Shown here: positions 24,767 through 33,632 of the stretch, piece by piece
Position numbering within the stretch: the stretch's first letter is position 1
How the letters are laid out: each line of letters opens with the position of its first letter
NCBI RefSeq assembly: GCF_036021035.1
Contig: NZ_CP107930.1
Coordinates: 1,984,001-2,048,000, forward strand
From: Kineococcus sp. NBC_00420
Lineage (GTDB): Bacteria > Actinomycetota > Actinomycetes > Actinomycetales > Kineococcaceae
Direction: 5' to 3'
DNA: 64,000 nt
Notes under the pieces: generated by a model
What the model was told of the DNA's origin: nothing
What the model saw: the letters and a program-made list of their open reading frames with translations, nothing else
Databases searched by the model: none
Translations under genes and position numbers: made by a program

Positions 24767-25801
24767 TCAGACCTCGTCCACCAACCCCGCCGGTTCGTTG
24801 AACGGCGTGATCACCTGGATCTGCGAGGGTCGGGAACCCGGTCGTCCCGGCAACGCCCCCTGGGCCTGCATGACCGCGCGGCAGACCCGGCGCACGTCGG
24901 TGCGCAGGTCGTGGTGCAGCACGGCGGTGAGGCGGCGGCGACGCAGCAGGACGAGGTTCTCGGCGTCGAGGTCGTGCGCGACGAACGCGCGGACGGTGCG
25001 CCCGGCGGCGTCGAAGGCGGCGAGGACGGCCTGGTTCCCCCCACCGACCGAGTACACCGCGTCGATCCCCGGGTCGCGTTCCAACGCCGCCGACACCGTC
25101 GCGAACATCGACGCGTCGAGTCCGTCGGTGCCCTCGACCACCGTCACCGGCACCTGCGGCGCGAGGTCGCGCAACGCGGTGCGGAAACCCAGTTCGCGGT
25201 CTCCCTCGCCGCGGAAGCTGCTGCGGCTCAACGAGACCAGGACCCCACCCGCGTCCGGGGCCACGACCGTCAGCAGGTAGGCCGCGGTGGCCCCGGCCGC
25301 GCGGTCGTCCATCCCGACGTAGGCGACGCGACGGCTGGTGGGCACGTCGGTGACGAAGGTGACCACCGGGATCCCCGCGTCCTCCAGCCGGGCGACGGCC
25401 GCCACGACGGCCGGGTCGTCCGGTGCCTTGAGCAGCACACCGCTGGAACCCTTGCACGCGATGGCGTCGAGCTGGGTCGCGAGGTCCGCGGCGCTGCCCT
25501 CCTCGCGGAGGTGGAACCTCGCCCGGATCACCGCCGGGCGCAGCGACGGGAGCTCGGCCTCCAGGGCGACCCGCACTTCGCGCGAGAAGCGGTCCGGCGC
25601 GAGGACGACCACGTCGAGGAAGAACGTGCGGCCATCGATCCGGACCTGCGACGCCTGCCGTTCCAGGTCGGCGATCGCGCGGTGCACCTCGGCGACCGTG
25701 CTCGCGCGCACTCCGGCCCGTCCGTTGAGCACGCGGTCGACCGTCGCAGTGCTCAGGCCGGCCTGCTGCGCGATCTCACGGATGCGGTACGGGTGCGCCA
25801 T
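24767..25801 (-). CDS. LacI-family transcriptional regulator
   Basis: 344 residues. The helix-turn-helix begins at once (YRIREIAQQAGLSTATVDRVLNGRAGVRASTVAEV), followed by a periplasmic-binding-like sugar domain (IDGRTFFLDVVVLAPDRF, GIPVVTFVTDVPTSRRVAYVGMDD, IDAVYSVGGGNQAVLAAF). ATG 25801 has GGGGGA at 6 bases; ATG 25807 has no usable spacing. It is divergent to the PhyH-family dioxygenase and four 11-bp-phased GATGCGT repeats lie immediately upstream. Ligand unknown, likely a sugar or polyol. Confidence 0.9.
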   Translation of the reverse strand: MAHPYRIREIAQQAGLSTATVDRVLNGRAGVRASTVAEVHRAIADLERQASQVRIDGRTFFLDVVVLAPDRFSREVRVALEAELPSLRPAVIRARFHLREEGSAADLATQLDAIACKGSSGVLLKAPDDPAVVAAVARLEDAGIPVVTFVTDVPTSRRVAYVGMDDRAAGATAAYLLTVVAPDAGGVLVSLSRSSFRGEGDRELGFRTALRDLAPQVPVTVVEGTDGLDASMFATVSAALERDPGIDAVYSVGGGNQAVLAAFDAAGRTVRAFVAHDLDAENLVLLRRRRLTAVLHHDLRTDVRRVCRAVMQAQGALPGRPGSRPSQIQVITPFNEPAGLVDEV

Positions 25802-25812
25802 CGCCATCCCCC

Positions 25813-25852
25813 GATGCGTGTGTGATGCGTTCTTGATGCGTCGAGGATGCCA
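25813..25852. promoter_or_regulatory. Four GATGCGT repeats at exact 11-bp spacing
   Basis: GATGCGT occurs at 25813, 25824 and 25835 and as GATGCCA at 25846. The period is 11 bp, so all copies face the same side of the helix. They sit in the divergent gap just upstream of the LacI-type regulator and ~75-115 bp upstream of the dioxygenase. A tandem operator or other cooperative protein-binding array is the simplest reading. Confidence 0.5.
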
Positions 25853-25925
25853 CGGCGGCGTCAGCGCGTCCTACCGTTGGACCAGCGCGCAGCCCACCGC
25901 ACGACTCTCGACGAGGAGAAACCCC

Positions 25926-27119
25926 ATGAGCGCACCGACCACCGCCCGGCACACCCCGATCCGGTTCCGCGAGAGCGACTGCGACGTCACGGAGTTCGCG
26001 AAGCTGCTCGACCGGACCACCGTCCTGGCCGACTTCCCGCACGCTGTCGACGTCCAGCAGAACGTCCTGGTCTACGACTCCGCGCTCCTGCGGCGCGCCG
26101 TCGCGACCGACGCGGGCCGCGAGGAGGTGGAGGGCGAACTCGTGCGGGCCCTCACCGACGGTCCCGGGGTCGTCGTCCTCAAGGGCGCCTTCCCCGACCT
26201 CTCCGTCGTCGACCGCGTGACTGCGGTCTTCGACCAGGTCATCGCCGACGAGAAGGCGTCCGGGACGGCGAAGGGCGACCACTTCGCCAAGGCCGGGGCC
26301 AACGACCGGGTCTGGAACGCCCTCGAGAAGCTCGCCGTGCGCGACCCCGAGGCGTTCGTCGACTACTACGCCAACGACGTGCTCGCCCTGGTCTCGACGG
26401 CCTGGCTGGGCCCGGGGTACCAGGTCACCTCCCAGGTCAACGTCGTCCGCCCCGGCGGCCGGGCGCAGGACCCGCACCGCGACTACCACCTGGGTTTCCT
26501 GTCCAACCCCGTCGCCGCGCGCTACCCCGCGCACGTCCACCTGCTCTCCCCGGTCCTCACCCTGCAGGGCGCCGTGGCGCACAGCGACATGCCGCTCGAG
26601 AGCGGTCCGACGCTCTACCTGCCCTACTCCCACCAGTACCCGCAGGGGTACCTCGCCTGGCGTCAGGCGGAGTTCAAGGAGTACTTCGCCGAGCACCACG
26701 TGCAGTTGCCGCTCGAGAAGGGCGACGCCGGGTTCTTCAACCCCGCCCTGTTCCACGGCGCCGGCACCAACGTCTCCAGCGACGTGCAACGGGTCGCGAA
26801 CCTGCTGCAGGTCTCCTCGGCGTTCGGTCGCGCCATGGAGACCGTGGACCGGGTGAAGACCGCCAAGGCCGTCTACCCGGCCCTGCTGTCCCGCAAGGAC
26901 TCCGGTGCGAGCCAGGAGTTCCTGGCGAACGCCGTGACCAGCGCCACCGAAGGGTACCCGTTCCCCACGAACCTCGACCTCGACCCGAACGTCAACGGAC
27001 TCACCCCGCTGTCGGAGACGGAACTCCTGCACCAGGCGCTGGCCGAGGGGTGGGACGTCGGGAAGGCGACGACGGAACTGGACGCCTACGCTGCCCGGCG
27101 ACGCACCGACGAGATCTGA
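25926..27119 (+). CDS. Phytanoyl-CoA dioxygenase (PhyH) family Fe(II)/2-oxoglutarate oxygenase
   Basis: 397 residues from ATG 25926, with AGGAG upstream. The jelly-roll iron site is visible: QDPHRDYH gives His184 and Asp186, ALFHGAGTN gives His277, and Arg289 would hold 2-oxoglutarate. SGPTLYLPYSHQYPQGY and QVTSQVNVVRPGG are typical of the family. It should hydroxylate a small molecule; the substrate is not known. It is divergent to a LacI-type regulator, which suggests control by a sugar-like compound. Confidence 0.88.
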   Translation: MSAPTTARHTPIRFRESDCDVTEFAKLLDRTTVLADFPHAVDVQQNVLVYDSALLRRAVATDAGREEVEGELVRALTDGPGVVVLKGAFPDLSVVDRVTAVFDQVIADEKASGTAKGDHFAKAGANDRVWNALEKLAVRDPEAFVDYYANDVLALVSTAWLGPGYQVTSQVNVVRPGGRAQDPHRDYHLGFLSNPVAARYPAHVHLLSPVLTLQGAVAHSDMPLESGPTLYLPYSHQYPQGYLAWRQAEFKEYFAEHHVQLPLEKGDAGFFNPALFHGAGTNVSSDVQRVANLLQVSSAFGRAMETVDRVKTAKAVYPALLSRKDSGASQEFLANAVTSATEGYPFPTNLDLDPNVNGLTPLSETELLHQALAEGWDVGKATTELDAYAARRRTDEI

Positions 27120-27139
27120 CCCCTGACGGCAGCACGTCC

Positions 27140-27180
27140 GCGCCGACTGGAGTCCGAGGAACCGGCCCTCGGCTCGGCGC
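27140..27180. terminator. Bidirectional hairpin between convergent genes
   Basis: GCGCCGA pairs with TCGGCGC and, inside, CCGAGG pairs with CCTCGG, giving a two-segment stem between the ends of the dioxygenase and the SDR gene. No T-run on either side, as is common in high-GC actinobacteria. Confidence 0.55.
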
Positions 27181-27184
27181 GTCG

Positions 27185-27880
27185 TCACCAGGCGACGACA
27201 CCGTGACGGTCGCGGAACACACCGGTCGGGCCGTCGGTGCCGATGCTCGCGAGTTCCACGATCGCGTCGGTCCCCTCGGTGACGGTCTGCGGGCCGCCGT
27301 GGCCGTTGAAGTCCGTCGCGGTGTAGCCGGGGTCGACGGCGTTGAACTTCACGTCGGGCAGCGCCTTGGCGTACTGCGTGGTCAGCATCGTCACCGCCGC
27401 CTTGGACGAGGTGTAGAGCGGGGCGGCGAGCCGGCCCTCGACGCGGTCGGGGTCGTGGGTCACGGCGAAGGACCCGAGGCCGCTGGACACGTTGACGACG
27501 ACGGGGTTGGAGGACTTGCGCAGCAACGGCAGGAACGCGTGGGTCACCCGCACGATGCCGAACACGTTGACGTCGTAGACGGCCGCGGCGTCGGCGGCGG
27601 TCAGTTCGTCGGCCGGCGTGAAGGGGCCGGAGACCCCCGCGTTGTTGACGAGGACGTCGACGGTGCCCTCGTGGGCGGCGACGTCGTCGGCCGCGGCCTG
27701 CACGGACGCGTCGTCGGTGACGTCGATCTGGACGAAACGTGCACCGAGGGCCTCGGCGGCGGCCTGCCCGCGCTGCGGGTCGCGAGCGCCGATCAGGACG
27801 GTGTGCCCGGCGGCGATGAGGCGACGGGCCGTCTCGTAGCCGAGGGACTTGTTGGCTCCGGTGATGAACGTGGTGGTCAT
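27185..27880 (-). CDS. SDR-family NAD(P)-dependent oxidoreductase
   Basis: 231 residues, classical SDR: TGANKSLG (7-14), NNAGV (79-83), catalytic Ser near 132-133 in VNVSSGLGS, Tyr156 and Lys160 in LYTSSKAA. The GANKSLGYE start and the ending YTATDFNGHGGPQTVTEG are those of carbonyl reductase-like SDRs often annotated as acting on aldehydes or quinones. The XRE-type regulator starts about 110 bases away on the other strand, so control by it is likely. Confidence 0.9.
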   Translation of the reverse strand: MTTTFITGANKSLGYETARRLIAAGHTVLIGARDPQRGQAAAEALGARFVQIDVTDDASVQAAADDVAAHEGTVDVLVNNAGVSGPFTPADELTAADAAAVYDVNVFGIVRVTHAFLPLLRKSSNPVVVNVSSGLGSFAVTHDPDRVEGRLAAPLYTSSKAAVTMLTTQYAKALPDVKFNAVDPGYTATDFNGHGGPQTVTEGTDAIVELASIGTDGPTGVFRDRHGVVAW

Positions 27881-27993
27881 GGGAAGACCATCGCCCGTTT
27901 CCCCGGGCTCAACCAGTGCCCGCTGCGACAGGGGGACGCGCAGTACCAGGCTGGGATGGCGTCCGACGCCTCGCGAGGAGGCACGATGGTTTG

Positions 27994-28881
27994 GTGGTGG
28001 AAGGTGAGAACCTCGGAACGGCGCTGCGACGGTGGCGGGACCGGCTGACCCCGGAGGCCGTCGGCCTGCCGCACCGGGCGAAGCGACGGGCGGCGGGGTT
28101 GCGGCGGGAGGAGCTCGCCGACCTCGCGGGCCTCTCCGTCGACTACGTCGTGCGGTTGGAGCAGGGCCGGGCCACGAACCCCTCGGCCCAGGTCGTGGCC
28201 ACCCTGGCCCGTGCGCTGCACCTGAGCCGGGAGGAGCGGGACCACGCCTACCGGCTGTCCGGTCTGCTTCCCCCCGCGGACGGGACGATCTCCCACCTCG
28301 TCCCCGCCGGCGTGCAACGGATGCTGGCCCGGCTGGGGGCCTTCCCCGTCGGCGTGTTCGCCGCGGACTGGACGCTGCTGACCTGGACCCCGTCGTGGGC
28401 GGTGCTCATCGGCGACCCGAGCGGGAAGTCCCCGAAGGAGCTCAACCTCATCCGCGCCGTCTTCACCGAGGGGCGCAGCGGGCTCTCGAACTGGCCGGTG
28501 CGCTACGCCGACGTGGGCCTGCCCGCGGCGCTCGTCGCGGACCTTCGCTCGGCCCTGGTCGACTACCCGCACGACGAGGGCCTGGTCGCCCTGACCGAGG
28601 AGATGAAGGCGGCGAGCCCGGAGTTCGCGCGATACTGCCGGGAGGGGACCGTGGGACGCCACGTCTCCTCGCGCAAGACCGTCGAGCACCCCGACGTCGG
28701 CGACATCACCCTCGACTGCGACGTCCTCACCGCTCCGGGTTCCGACGTCCGGCTCGTGGTCTACACCCCGGTGCCGGGTTCGGTGGACGAGGAGAAGCTG
28801 GAGTTCCTGCGGGTCACCCGAGGGCAGCGCGCCGGCGACGCGCCGTCCACTCCAGCACCCGTTCGACCGGCCACGTCGTGA
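27994..28881 (+). CDS. XRE-family regulator with MmyB-like ligand domain
   Basis: About 295 residues. N-terminal helix-turn-helix (about 10-75: RWRDRLTPEAVGL, AAGLRREELADLAGLSVDYVVRLEQGR) and the C-terminal MmyB-like PAS domain (FPVGVFAADWTLLTWTPSW, ALVDYPHDEGLVALTEEMK, FARYCREGTVGRHVSSRKTVEHPDVG). This family regulates neighbouring SDR/oxidoreductase genes. GTG 27994 (or TTG 27991) sits after AGGAGG. The last 68 bases overlap the convergent PHP gene. Confidence 0.9.
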   Translation: MVEGENLGTALRRWRDRLTPEAVGLPHRAKRRAAGLRREELADLAGLSVDYVVRLEQGRATNPSAQVVATLARALHLSREERDHAYRLSGLLPPADGTISHLVPAGVQRMLARLGAFPVGVFAADWTLLTWTPSWAVLIGDPSGKSPKELNLIRAVFTEGRSGLSNWPVRYADVGLPAALVADLRSALVDYPHDEGLVALTEEMKAASPEFARYCREGTVGRHVSSRKTVEHPDVGDITLDCDVLTAPGSDVRLVVYTPVPGSVDEEKLEFLRVTRGQRAGDAPSTPAPVRPATS

Positions 28882-29899
28882 CGACGCGCTCGGCCGGGAC
28901 GCCGCACTCCTCGGCGCGCACACAGCCGTAGGGCTGCCAGTCGAGCTGGCCGGGCGCGTGCGCGTCGGTGGAGAGGGTGAACGTGCAGCCGGCCGCGACG
29001 GCCTGGCGCAGCAGCGCCCGCGGTGGGTCGAGACGTTCGGGGCGGGCGTTGATCTCGACCGCGACGTCGAACTCGACGCAGGCCGCGAACACCTGCTCGG
29101 CGTCGAAGTCGCTGGGCGGGCGGCCCTTCTCGCCGACCCGGCCGTGGCCGCCCTTGACCATCCGGCCCGTGCAGTGGCCGAGGACGTCCATCCGGCCCGA
29201 GCGGATCGCCGCGAGCATGCGGCGGGTCATCGCGTCGCCGGGCATGCGGAGTTCGGAGTGCACCGAGGCGACGACGACGTCGAGGCGTTCCAGCAGGTCG
29301 GGCGGGCAGTCCAGGACCCCGTCCCGGCCGATGTCGACCTCGATGCCGGACAGCAGCCGGAACGGTCGCAGCGGCGCGGCGAGGGCCTCGACCTGGGCCA
29401 GCTGGTCCTCCCGGCGGCCCCGGTCCAGACCGTTGGCGACCTTGAGACCCTCGGAGTGGTCGGTGACGGCGATGTAGTCGTGACCGAGCTCGACGGCGGT
29501 GAAGGCCATCTCGGCGAGCGGGCTGCCGCCGTCGCTGGCGTCGGTGTGGGTGTGCAGGTCGCCCTTCAACTGCGCGCGCAGCGCCTCCCCGCCCTCGACG
29601 AGGGGGCCCGCTGCGTCCTCGAGCTTCCGGAGGCGGTCAGGGGTGCGGCCGGCGGCGGCCTGGGTGACGAGCTCGGCCGACGACTTCCCGATCCCCGCGA
29701 GGTCGGTCAGCGTGCCGGCGGCGAGGCGGGTGTCGAACTCCTCGGCGGGCAGGGCCAGCAGGACCGAGGCGGCCTTGCGGAACGCTTCGACCCGGAAGCT
29801 GCTCGCCTGTTCGCGTTCCAGCAGGAAAGCGGTGCGCCGCAACGCCTGCACGGGATCCACGGCCACCTCCCGGTCCGGGTCGAGCTGAGCGTGGACCAC
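28814..29899 (-). CDS. PHP-domain protein with N-terminal helix-hairpin domain (PolX C-terminal-like)
   Basis: About 361 residues. N-terminal part (DPVQALRRTAFLLEREQA, LTDLAGIGKSSAELV) is the DNA-polymerase-beta-like helix-hairpin-helix unit; the PHP domain follows with KGDLHTHTDASDGGSP, IAVTDHSEGLKV, LSGIEVDI, ASVHSELRM, DVLGHCTGR and STDAHAPGQLD, the full set of metal-binding histidines. PHP proteins are phosphoesterases, in PolX a 3'-5' exonuclease. No polymerase palm is present. The start is set at GTG 29899; an ATG at 29974 would run into the tRNA-Glu promoter. Confidence 0.82.
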   Translation of the reverse strand: MVHAQLDPDREVAVDPVQALRRTAFLLEREQASSFRVEAFRKAASVLLALPAEEFDTRLAAGTLTDLAGIGKSSAELVTQAAAGRTPDRLRKLEDAAGPLVEGGEALRAQLKGDLHTHTDASDGGSPLAEMAFTAVELGHDYIAVTDHSEGLKVANGLDRGRREDQLAQVEALAAPLRPFRLLSGIEVDIGRDGVLDCPPDLLERLDVVVASVHSELRMPGDAMTRRMLAAIRSGRMDVLGHCTGRMVKGGHGRVGEKGRPPSDFDAEQVFAACVEFDVAVEINARPERLDPPRALLRQAVAAGCTFTLSTDAHAPGQLDWQPYGCVRAEECGVPAERVVTTWPVERVLEWTARRRRAALG

Positions 29900-29991
29900 T
29901 CTGCCCCATCGCCGCGACACCGGCACCGTCAGCAGCACCCCGTCGAGTCCTCTATGCTGGACGGGCTTCGGCACCAGTGTCGTAGCGCCAC

Positions 29992-30064
29992 GCCCTCATC
30001 GTTTAGTGGCCTAGGACGCCGCCCTTTCAAGGCGGTAGCACGGGTTCGAATCCCGTTGGGGGTA
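29992..30064 (+). tRNA. tRNA-Glu (UUC)
   Basis: 73-nt cloverleaf: acceptor GCCCTCA/TGGGGGT, anticodon stem CCGCC/GGCGG with loop CTTTCAA (anticodon TTC), T-loop GGTTCGAATCC. No encoded CCA. First of three clustered tRNAs. Confidence 0.97.
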
Positions 30065-30175
30065 CGCAGCAGTCCTGCCGTCAGGTGGTGCCGAACGGTG
30101 GTCACGACCACCGGCCGACATCGGGTAAGGTCTTCTCTGCAAGCAAGCACGACAGCAAGACAAGGTCTCTTCTGA

Positions 30176-30249
30176 GGCCCCGTAGCGCAGTTGGTTAGCG
30201 CGCCGCCCTGTCACGGCGGAGGTCGCGGGTTCGAGTCCCGTCGGGGTCG
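30176..30249 (+). tRNA. tRNA-Asp (GUC)
   Basis: 74-nt cloverleaf: acceptor GGCCCCG/CGGGGTC, anticodon stem CCGCC/GGCGG with loop CTGTCAC (anticodon GTC), T-arm GCGGGTTCGAGTCCCGT. Discriminator G as expected for Asp. No encoded CCA. Confidence 0.97.
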
Positions 30250-30278
30250 CTCGTCGTGTCGGTTCACCGACCCGGCAC

Positions 30279-30351
30279 GGCCAGGTAGCTCAGTTGGTAG
30301 AGCGTCCGACTGAAAATCGGAAGGTCAGCGGTTCGACCCCGCTCCTGGCCA
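30279..30351 (+). tRNA. tRNA-Phe (GAA)
   Basis: 73-nt cloverleaf: acceptor GGCCAGG/CCTGGCC, anticodon stem TCCGA/TCGGA with loop CTGAAAA (anticodon GAA), T-arm AGCGGTTCGACCCCGCT. Discriminator A. Last of the Glu-Asp-Phe cluster. Confidence 0.97.
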
Positions 30352-30368
30352 CCTGGAAAGAACCTCCC

Positions 30369-30400
30369 GAAGGCCCTGACGCACCTGCGTCGGGGCCTTC
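30369..30400 (+). terminator. Hairpin terminator after the tRNA cluster
   Basis: GAAGGCCC and GGGCCTTC with an inner GACGC/GCGTC form a long stem 18 bases after tRNA-Phe, followed by GTCGTT. Consistent with intrinsic termination of the tRNA transcript. Confidence 0.75.
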
Positions 30401-30466
30401 GTCGTTCCCAGCCGGCCTCCAGCCCCACCCTGCGCTGCGCCGAGGTCCGGCCGTTAACCTCCTGGC

Positions 30467-30787
30467 GTGCCCGCGATCCCGAGTCCCGCCCTCATCGGCC
30501 CCGCCGTCCTCGGGGGGTACGTCCTCGGACGCACGACGGGGAACCGCGCGCTCGCCGGGGTCGCGCTCGCGGCCGGTCTGGGCCTCGCCCTCCCCCGTTG
30601 GACGAAGCGCTCCCCCGTCCTCGCCGCCGCCCTCGCCCTGGGCACGGTCGGTCTCGTGGGCGTCTCGCACCCACTGTCCCAGCGCCTGGGCCCGTGGCCG
30701 GCCGTGCTGACGACGTCCGCGGCCGCCGCCGTCCTGGCGGGCGTGGGCGACGGCCTCGCGGGACGGGTCGGCAGCGCCGGGTCGTGA
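30467..30787 (+). CDS. Small membrane protein
   Basis: 106 residues from GTG 30467, with three or four hydrophobic helices (IGPAVLGGYVLG, LAGVALAAGLGLAL, VLAAALALGTVGLVGVS, AVLTTSAAAAVLAGVGDGL). No family recognised. Its stop overlaps the start of the GGDEF gene by 4 nt (GTGA), so the two are translated together; it may be a membrane partner of that cyclase. Confidence 0.65.
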   Translation: MPAIPSPALIGPAVLGGYVLGRTTGNRALAGVALAAGLGLALPRWTKRSPVLAAALALGTVGLVGVSHPLSQRLGPWPAVLTTSAAAAVLAGVGDGLAGRVGSAGS

Positions 30788-31653
30788 CCCCCCACGGGAC
30801 GAGTCCCGACTGGCGCGCGCTGGCCGCCGGGGCACCCGCCACCGCCCTCCTGCTCGGCAGCACCGTGCAGTGGGCCTCGCCGGGGCTCGCGGAGTTCGTC
30901 CTGATCGACCCGCCCGCCCTCGTCGGCACCGACGCCCTGGACCTCGTCCTGGCGGCCGACCGCCCCCGCGCCCGCGCCGCGCTGAGTGCCGTGCGAGAGC
31001 CGGGGCAGCGTTCCGGGCCGCTGCGGCTGCGGCCCGCCGCACGTCCCGAGGTGCGCCTCGAGCTCGTCGCCCGGGCCCGCGCCGCCGACCACCTCGTGGT
31101 GGCGGCCTGGGACGTCTCGCACCGGCTGGCGGTGGAACGGGAACTCGGGCACCGCGCGAGCCACGACCACCTCACCGGGCTGCCCAACCGCGCGCTCCTG
31201 GCGGACCGCTGGGGCCGTTCCCGCTCCCGGGTGCAGGCCGACCCCGCCCTGGCCACGTTCGTCCTCCTGTGCGACGTCGACGGGCTGAAGGAGGTCAACG
31301 ACGGGCTCGGGCACCGGGCCGGGGACGCCCTGCTCGTCGAGGTCGCCCGCCGGCTGGCCGCGGAGGTCCGCCCGAGCGACACCGTCGCCCGTCTCGGTGG
31401 GGACGAGTTCGTGGTCCTGGTCGAGGCGGTGCCCTCGGCCCACGTCGAGGCCCTCGCCCACCGGTTGCGCCGGAGCATCGCCGTCGTGCAGGCCGGCGTC
31501 CACGTGCGGCTCTCGGTCGGCTGGGCCGCCGACGACCTCACCCGCACCACGGAGGCCGTGCTGGCGGAGGCGGAGGCGCGCATGTACGAGGACAAGCGCG
31601 CCGGTCGCACCGTCGACCTGCCCGGGATCCACAGCACCGGTCCGCACGCCTGA
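30784..31653 (+). CDS. Diguanylate cyclase (GGDEF), cytosolic
   Basis: 289 residues. The N-terminal ~120 residues resemble a small PAS-like sensor (WASPGLAEFVLIDPPALVG, LVVAAWDVSHR). The GGDEF domain (about 125-285) has HDHLTGLPNRALL, VDGLKEVNDGLGHRAGD and VARLGGDEFVVLVEA, with an RPSD inhibitory site five residues before GGDEF, so it should be an active, product-inhibited c-di-GMP synthase. It is coupled to the small membrane protein upstream. Confidence 0.9.
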   Translation: MTPHGTSPDWRALAAGAPATALLLGSTVQWASPGLAEFVLIDPPALVGTDALDLVLAADRPRARAALSAVREPGQRSGPLRLRPAARPEVRLELVARARAADHLVVAAWDVSHRLAVERELGHRASHDHLTGLPNRALLADRWGRSRSRVQADPALATFVLLCDVDGLKEVNDGLGHRAGDALLVEVARRLAAEVRPSDTVARLGGDEFVVLVEAVPSAHVEALAHRLRRSIAVVQAGVHVRLSVGWAADDLTRTTEAVLAEAEARMYEDKRAGRTVDLPGIHSTGPHA

Positions 31654-31677
31654 GCGCGGCGGCGTCAGACCTCGACG

Positions 31678-33111
31678 TCAGATCCTGTTCGCCGTCAGGT
31701 CGCGCACCTGCGCGTAGCGCTCCCGCACGTGCGGGGTCGGGTCGGCCTCGAAGGTCTGCGACGCGTTCAGCGTCCAGTCCGGTGGGGCCTCCGCGCCGGA
31801 GAGCACCCACGCCGCCTGCCGCGCGGCACCGTCGGCGACGTACTCCCCCGGTTCGGGGACGACGACGGGACGGGCCAGCACCGCGGGAGCCAGGCGCCGC
31901 ACCGCCTCCGAACGCGCCCCGCCGCCGACGAGCACCACGCGCCCGATCTCGACCCCCTGGGCGACCAGGGCGTCCAGACCGTCCGCGAGGCCGCAGAGCA
32001 GTCCCTCGACGGTGGCGCGGGCCACGTGCGCGGGGGTCGAGGTCGACAGCGTGAGCCCGTGCAGCGCGCCGGTGGAGTCCGGCTTCACCGGGGTCCGCTC
32101 CCCCTCCAGGTAGGGCACGAAGACGAGTCCCCCGCTGCCGGCGGGGGCCGAGAGGGCCAGCCGGGACAGCTCGTCGTGGTCGACCCCCAGCATCCGGGCG
32201 GCGGCGTCCAGGACGCGTGCGGCGTTGAGCGTGCAGACCAGCGGCAGGTAGCGACCGCTCGCGTCGGCGAACCCGGCGACCAGACCGCTCGGGTCGTGGG
32301 TCGCGACGTCGCTGACGACGCTGACGACACCGGACGTCCCGATCGACACGACGACGTCACCGACCCGGGCCCCCACCCCGAGGGCGGCGGCCATGTTGTC
32401 CCCGGTCCCCGGCCCGATCAGGGCGCCCCGGGAGAGAGCGCCGGCGCTGACGCCCGCGGACTCCGCCGGCCCCAGGACGTCCGGCAGGTCCGGCGAGGCG
32501 CCGAAGGCGGACTGCAGCAGGTCCCTGCGGTAGCCCCCCTCGGCGGGTGACCAGTACCCCGTCCCGGACGCGTCCCCGCGGTCCGTCACCAGCCGCGCCC
32601 CCTGACCACCGGCGAGCTTCCAGGTCAGCCAGTCGTGCGGGAGGCAGACCGCGGCGGTACGGGCCACGTTCTCGGGCTCGTGCTCGGCGATCCAGCGCAG
32701 CTTGGTGATCGTCAGCGAGGCCACCAGGACGCTGCCGACCTGGTCAGCCCAGGCCTTCGGGCCGCCCAGCTCGGCGGTCAGCGCCTCGGCCGCGGGCGCG
32801 GAGCGACCGTCGTTCCAGAGCAGCGCGGGCCGCACGACCTCGCCGGACTCGTCGAGCAGCACCGAGCCGTGCTGCTGGGCGCCGACGGCGAGCGCGTCCA
32901 CGTCGTCGAGGCCGCCGGCGTCGGCAACGGCCTCCTCGAGGGCCTGCCACCAGCGTGCGGGGTCAATCTCGGTGCCGTCGGGGTGCTTGGCCCGCCCGAT
33001 CCGCAGCAACTCGCCCGTTCCGGCGTCGCGGACGACGACCTTGCAGGACTGGGTGGAGGAGTCGATCCCGGCCACGACACGGCGGTCCGTTCCGCCTCCG
33101 ACGCTGGTCAT
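31678..33111 (-). CDS. xylB: Xylulokinase / FGGY carbohydrate kinase
   Basis: 477 residues from ATG 33111. FGGY-family kinase: [17 protein letters not shown] (phosphate loop 1), [44 protein letters not shown] and [14 protein letters not shown]. The AVGAQQHG and [10 protein letters not shown] motifs favour D-xylulokinase over glycerol or gluconate kinase. It would phosphorylate D-xylulose with ATP into the pentose phosphate pathway. No xylA is adjacent. A ~185-bp gap separates it from divergent DUF3073. Confidence 0.88.
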   Translation of the reverse strand: MTSVGGGTDRRVVAGIDSSTQSCKVVVRDAGTGELLRIGRAKHPDGTEIDPARWWQALEEAVADAGGLDDVDALAVGAQQHGSVLLDESGEVVRPALLWNDGRSAPAAEALTAELGGPKAWADQVGSVLVASLTITKLRWIAEHEPENVARTAAVCLPHDWLTWKLAGGQGARLVTDRGDASGTGYWSPAEGGYRRDLLQSAFGASPDLPDVLGPAESAGVSAGALSRGALIGPGTGDNMAAALGVGARVGDVVVSIGTSGVVSVVSDVATHDPSGLVAGFADASGRYLPLVCTLNAARVLDAAARMLGVDHDELSRLALSAPAGSGGLVFVPYLEGERTPVKPDSTGALHGLTLSTSTPAHVARATVEGLLCGLADGLDALVAQGVEIGRVVLVGGGARSEAVRRLAPAVLARPVVVPEPGEYVADGAARQAAWVLSGAEAPPDWTLNASQTFEADPTPHVRERYAQVRDLTANRI

Positions 33112-33295
33112 GGGCACAGCTAACAGCATGCGCGGCAGCCGCGCGGGACACGCTCGTGGGCCGTCCGGGGTGTCCAGGGGCCGACCGGGATGCCGGAAGG
33201 TCTCGCGAACATGTACCGTTGGAGCCACGGAGAGATGACAGCTGCTCCGGGGTCAGCACTGTCTGCCCCGGCCGACGCGCGAGGGGGTCGACGCC

Positions 33296-33556
33296 ATGGG
33301 GCGCGGCCGTCAGAAGGCCAAGCAGACGAAGGTCGCTCGGGAGCTGAAGTACTTCAGTCCCGACACCGACTACAACGCTCTGCAACGTGAGCTTCACGGG
33401 CCCGACCCGTACCGCCAACTCGGGCGACCAGAGCCCCAGAAGGCGCCGGAGTCTGACGTGGTAGAGGACGACGACTCGGAGGACGAAGCCGAGGACTGGT
33501 CGAAGTACACCGCGACGGACGACCACGACGAGTGGACGTCCAAGCGCCGAGCCTGA
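33296..33556 (+). CDS. DUF3073 family protein
   Basis: 86 residues: MGRGRQKAKQTKVARELKYF then SPDTDYNALQREL, and a very acidic tail (VVEDDDSEDEAEDWSKY). This is the whole DUF3073 family signature, an actinobacteria-specific small protein of unknown role almost always found beside purM/purF, as here (convergent, 76 bases). Confidence 0.93.
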   Translation: MGRGRQKAKQTKVARELKYFSPDTDYNALQRELHGPDPYRQLGRPEPQKAPESDVVEDDDSEDEAEDWSKYTATDDHDEWTSKRRA

Positions 33557-33632
33557 CCGGCTCGGAGGCTACGGGTCTACCGCAGCACGCACGACCGAGG
33601 CATCGCACGAGGCGTGCCCGCCTCCACCGCCG

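Noticed and set aside
30600-31660. Long overlapping frames on both strands across the GGDEF gene
   Set aside because: High-GC shadows; only the GGDEF frame has conserved motifs.
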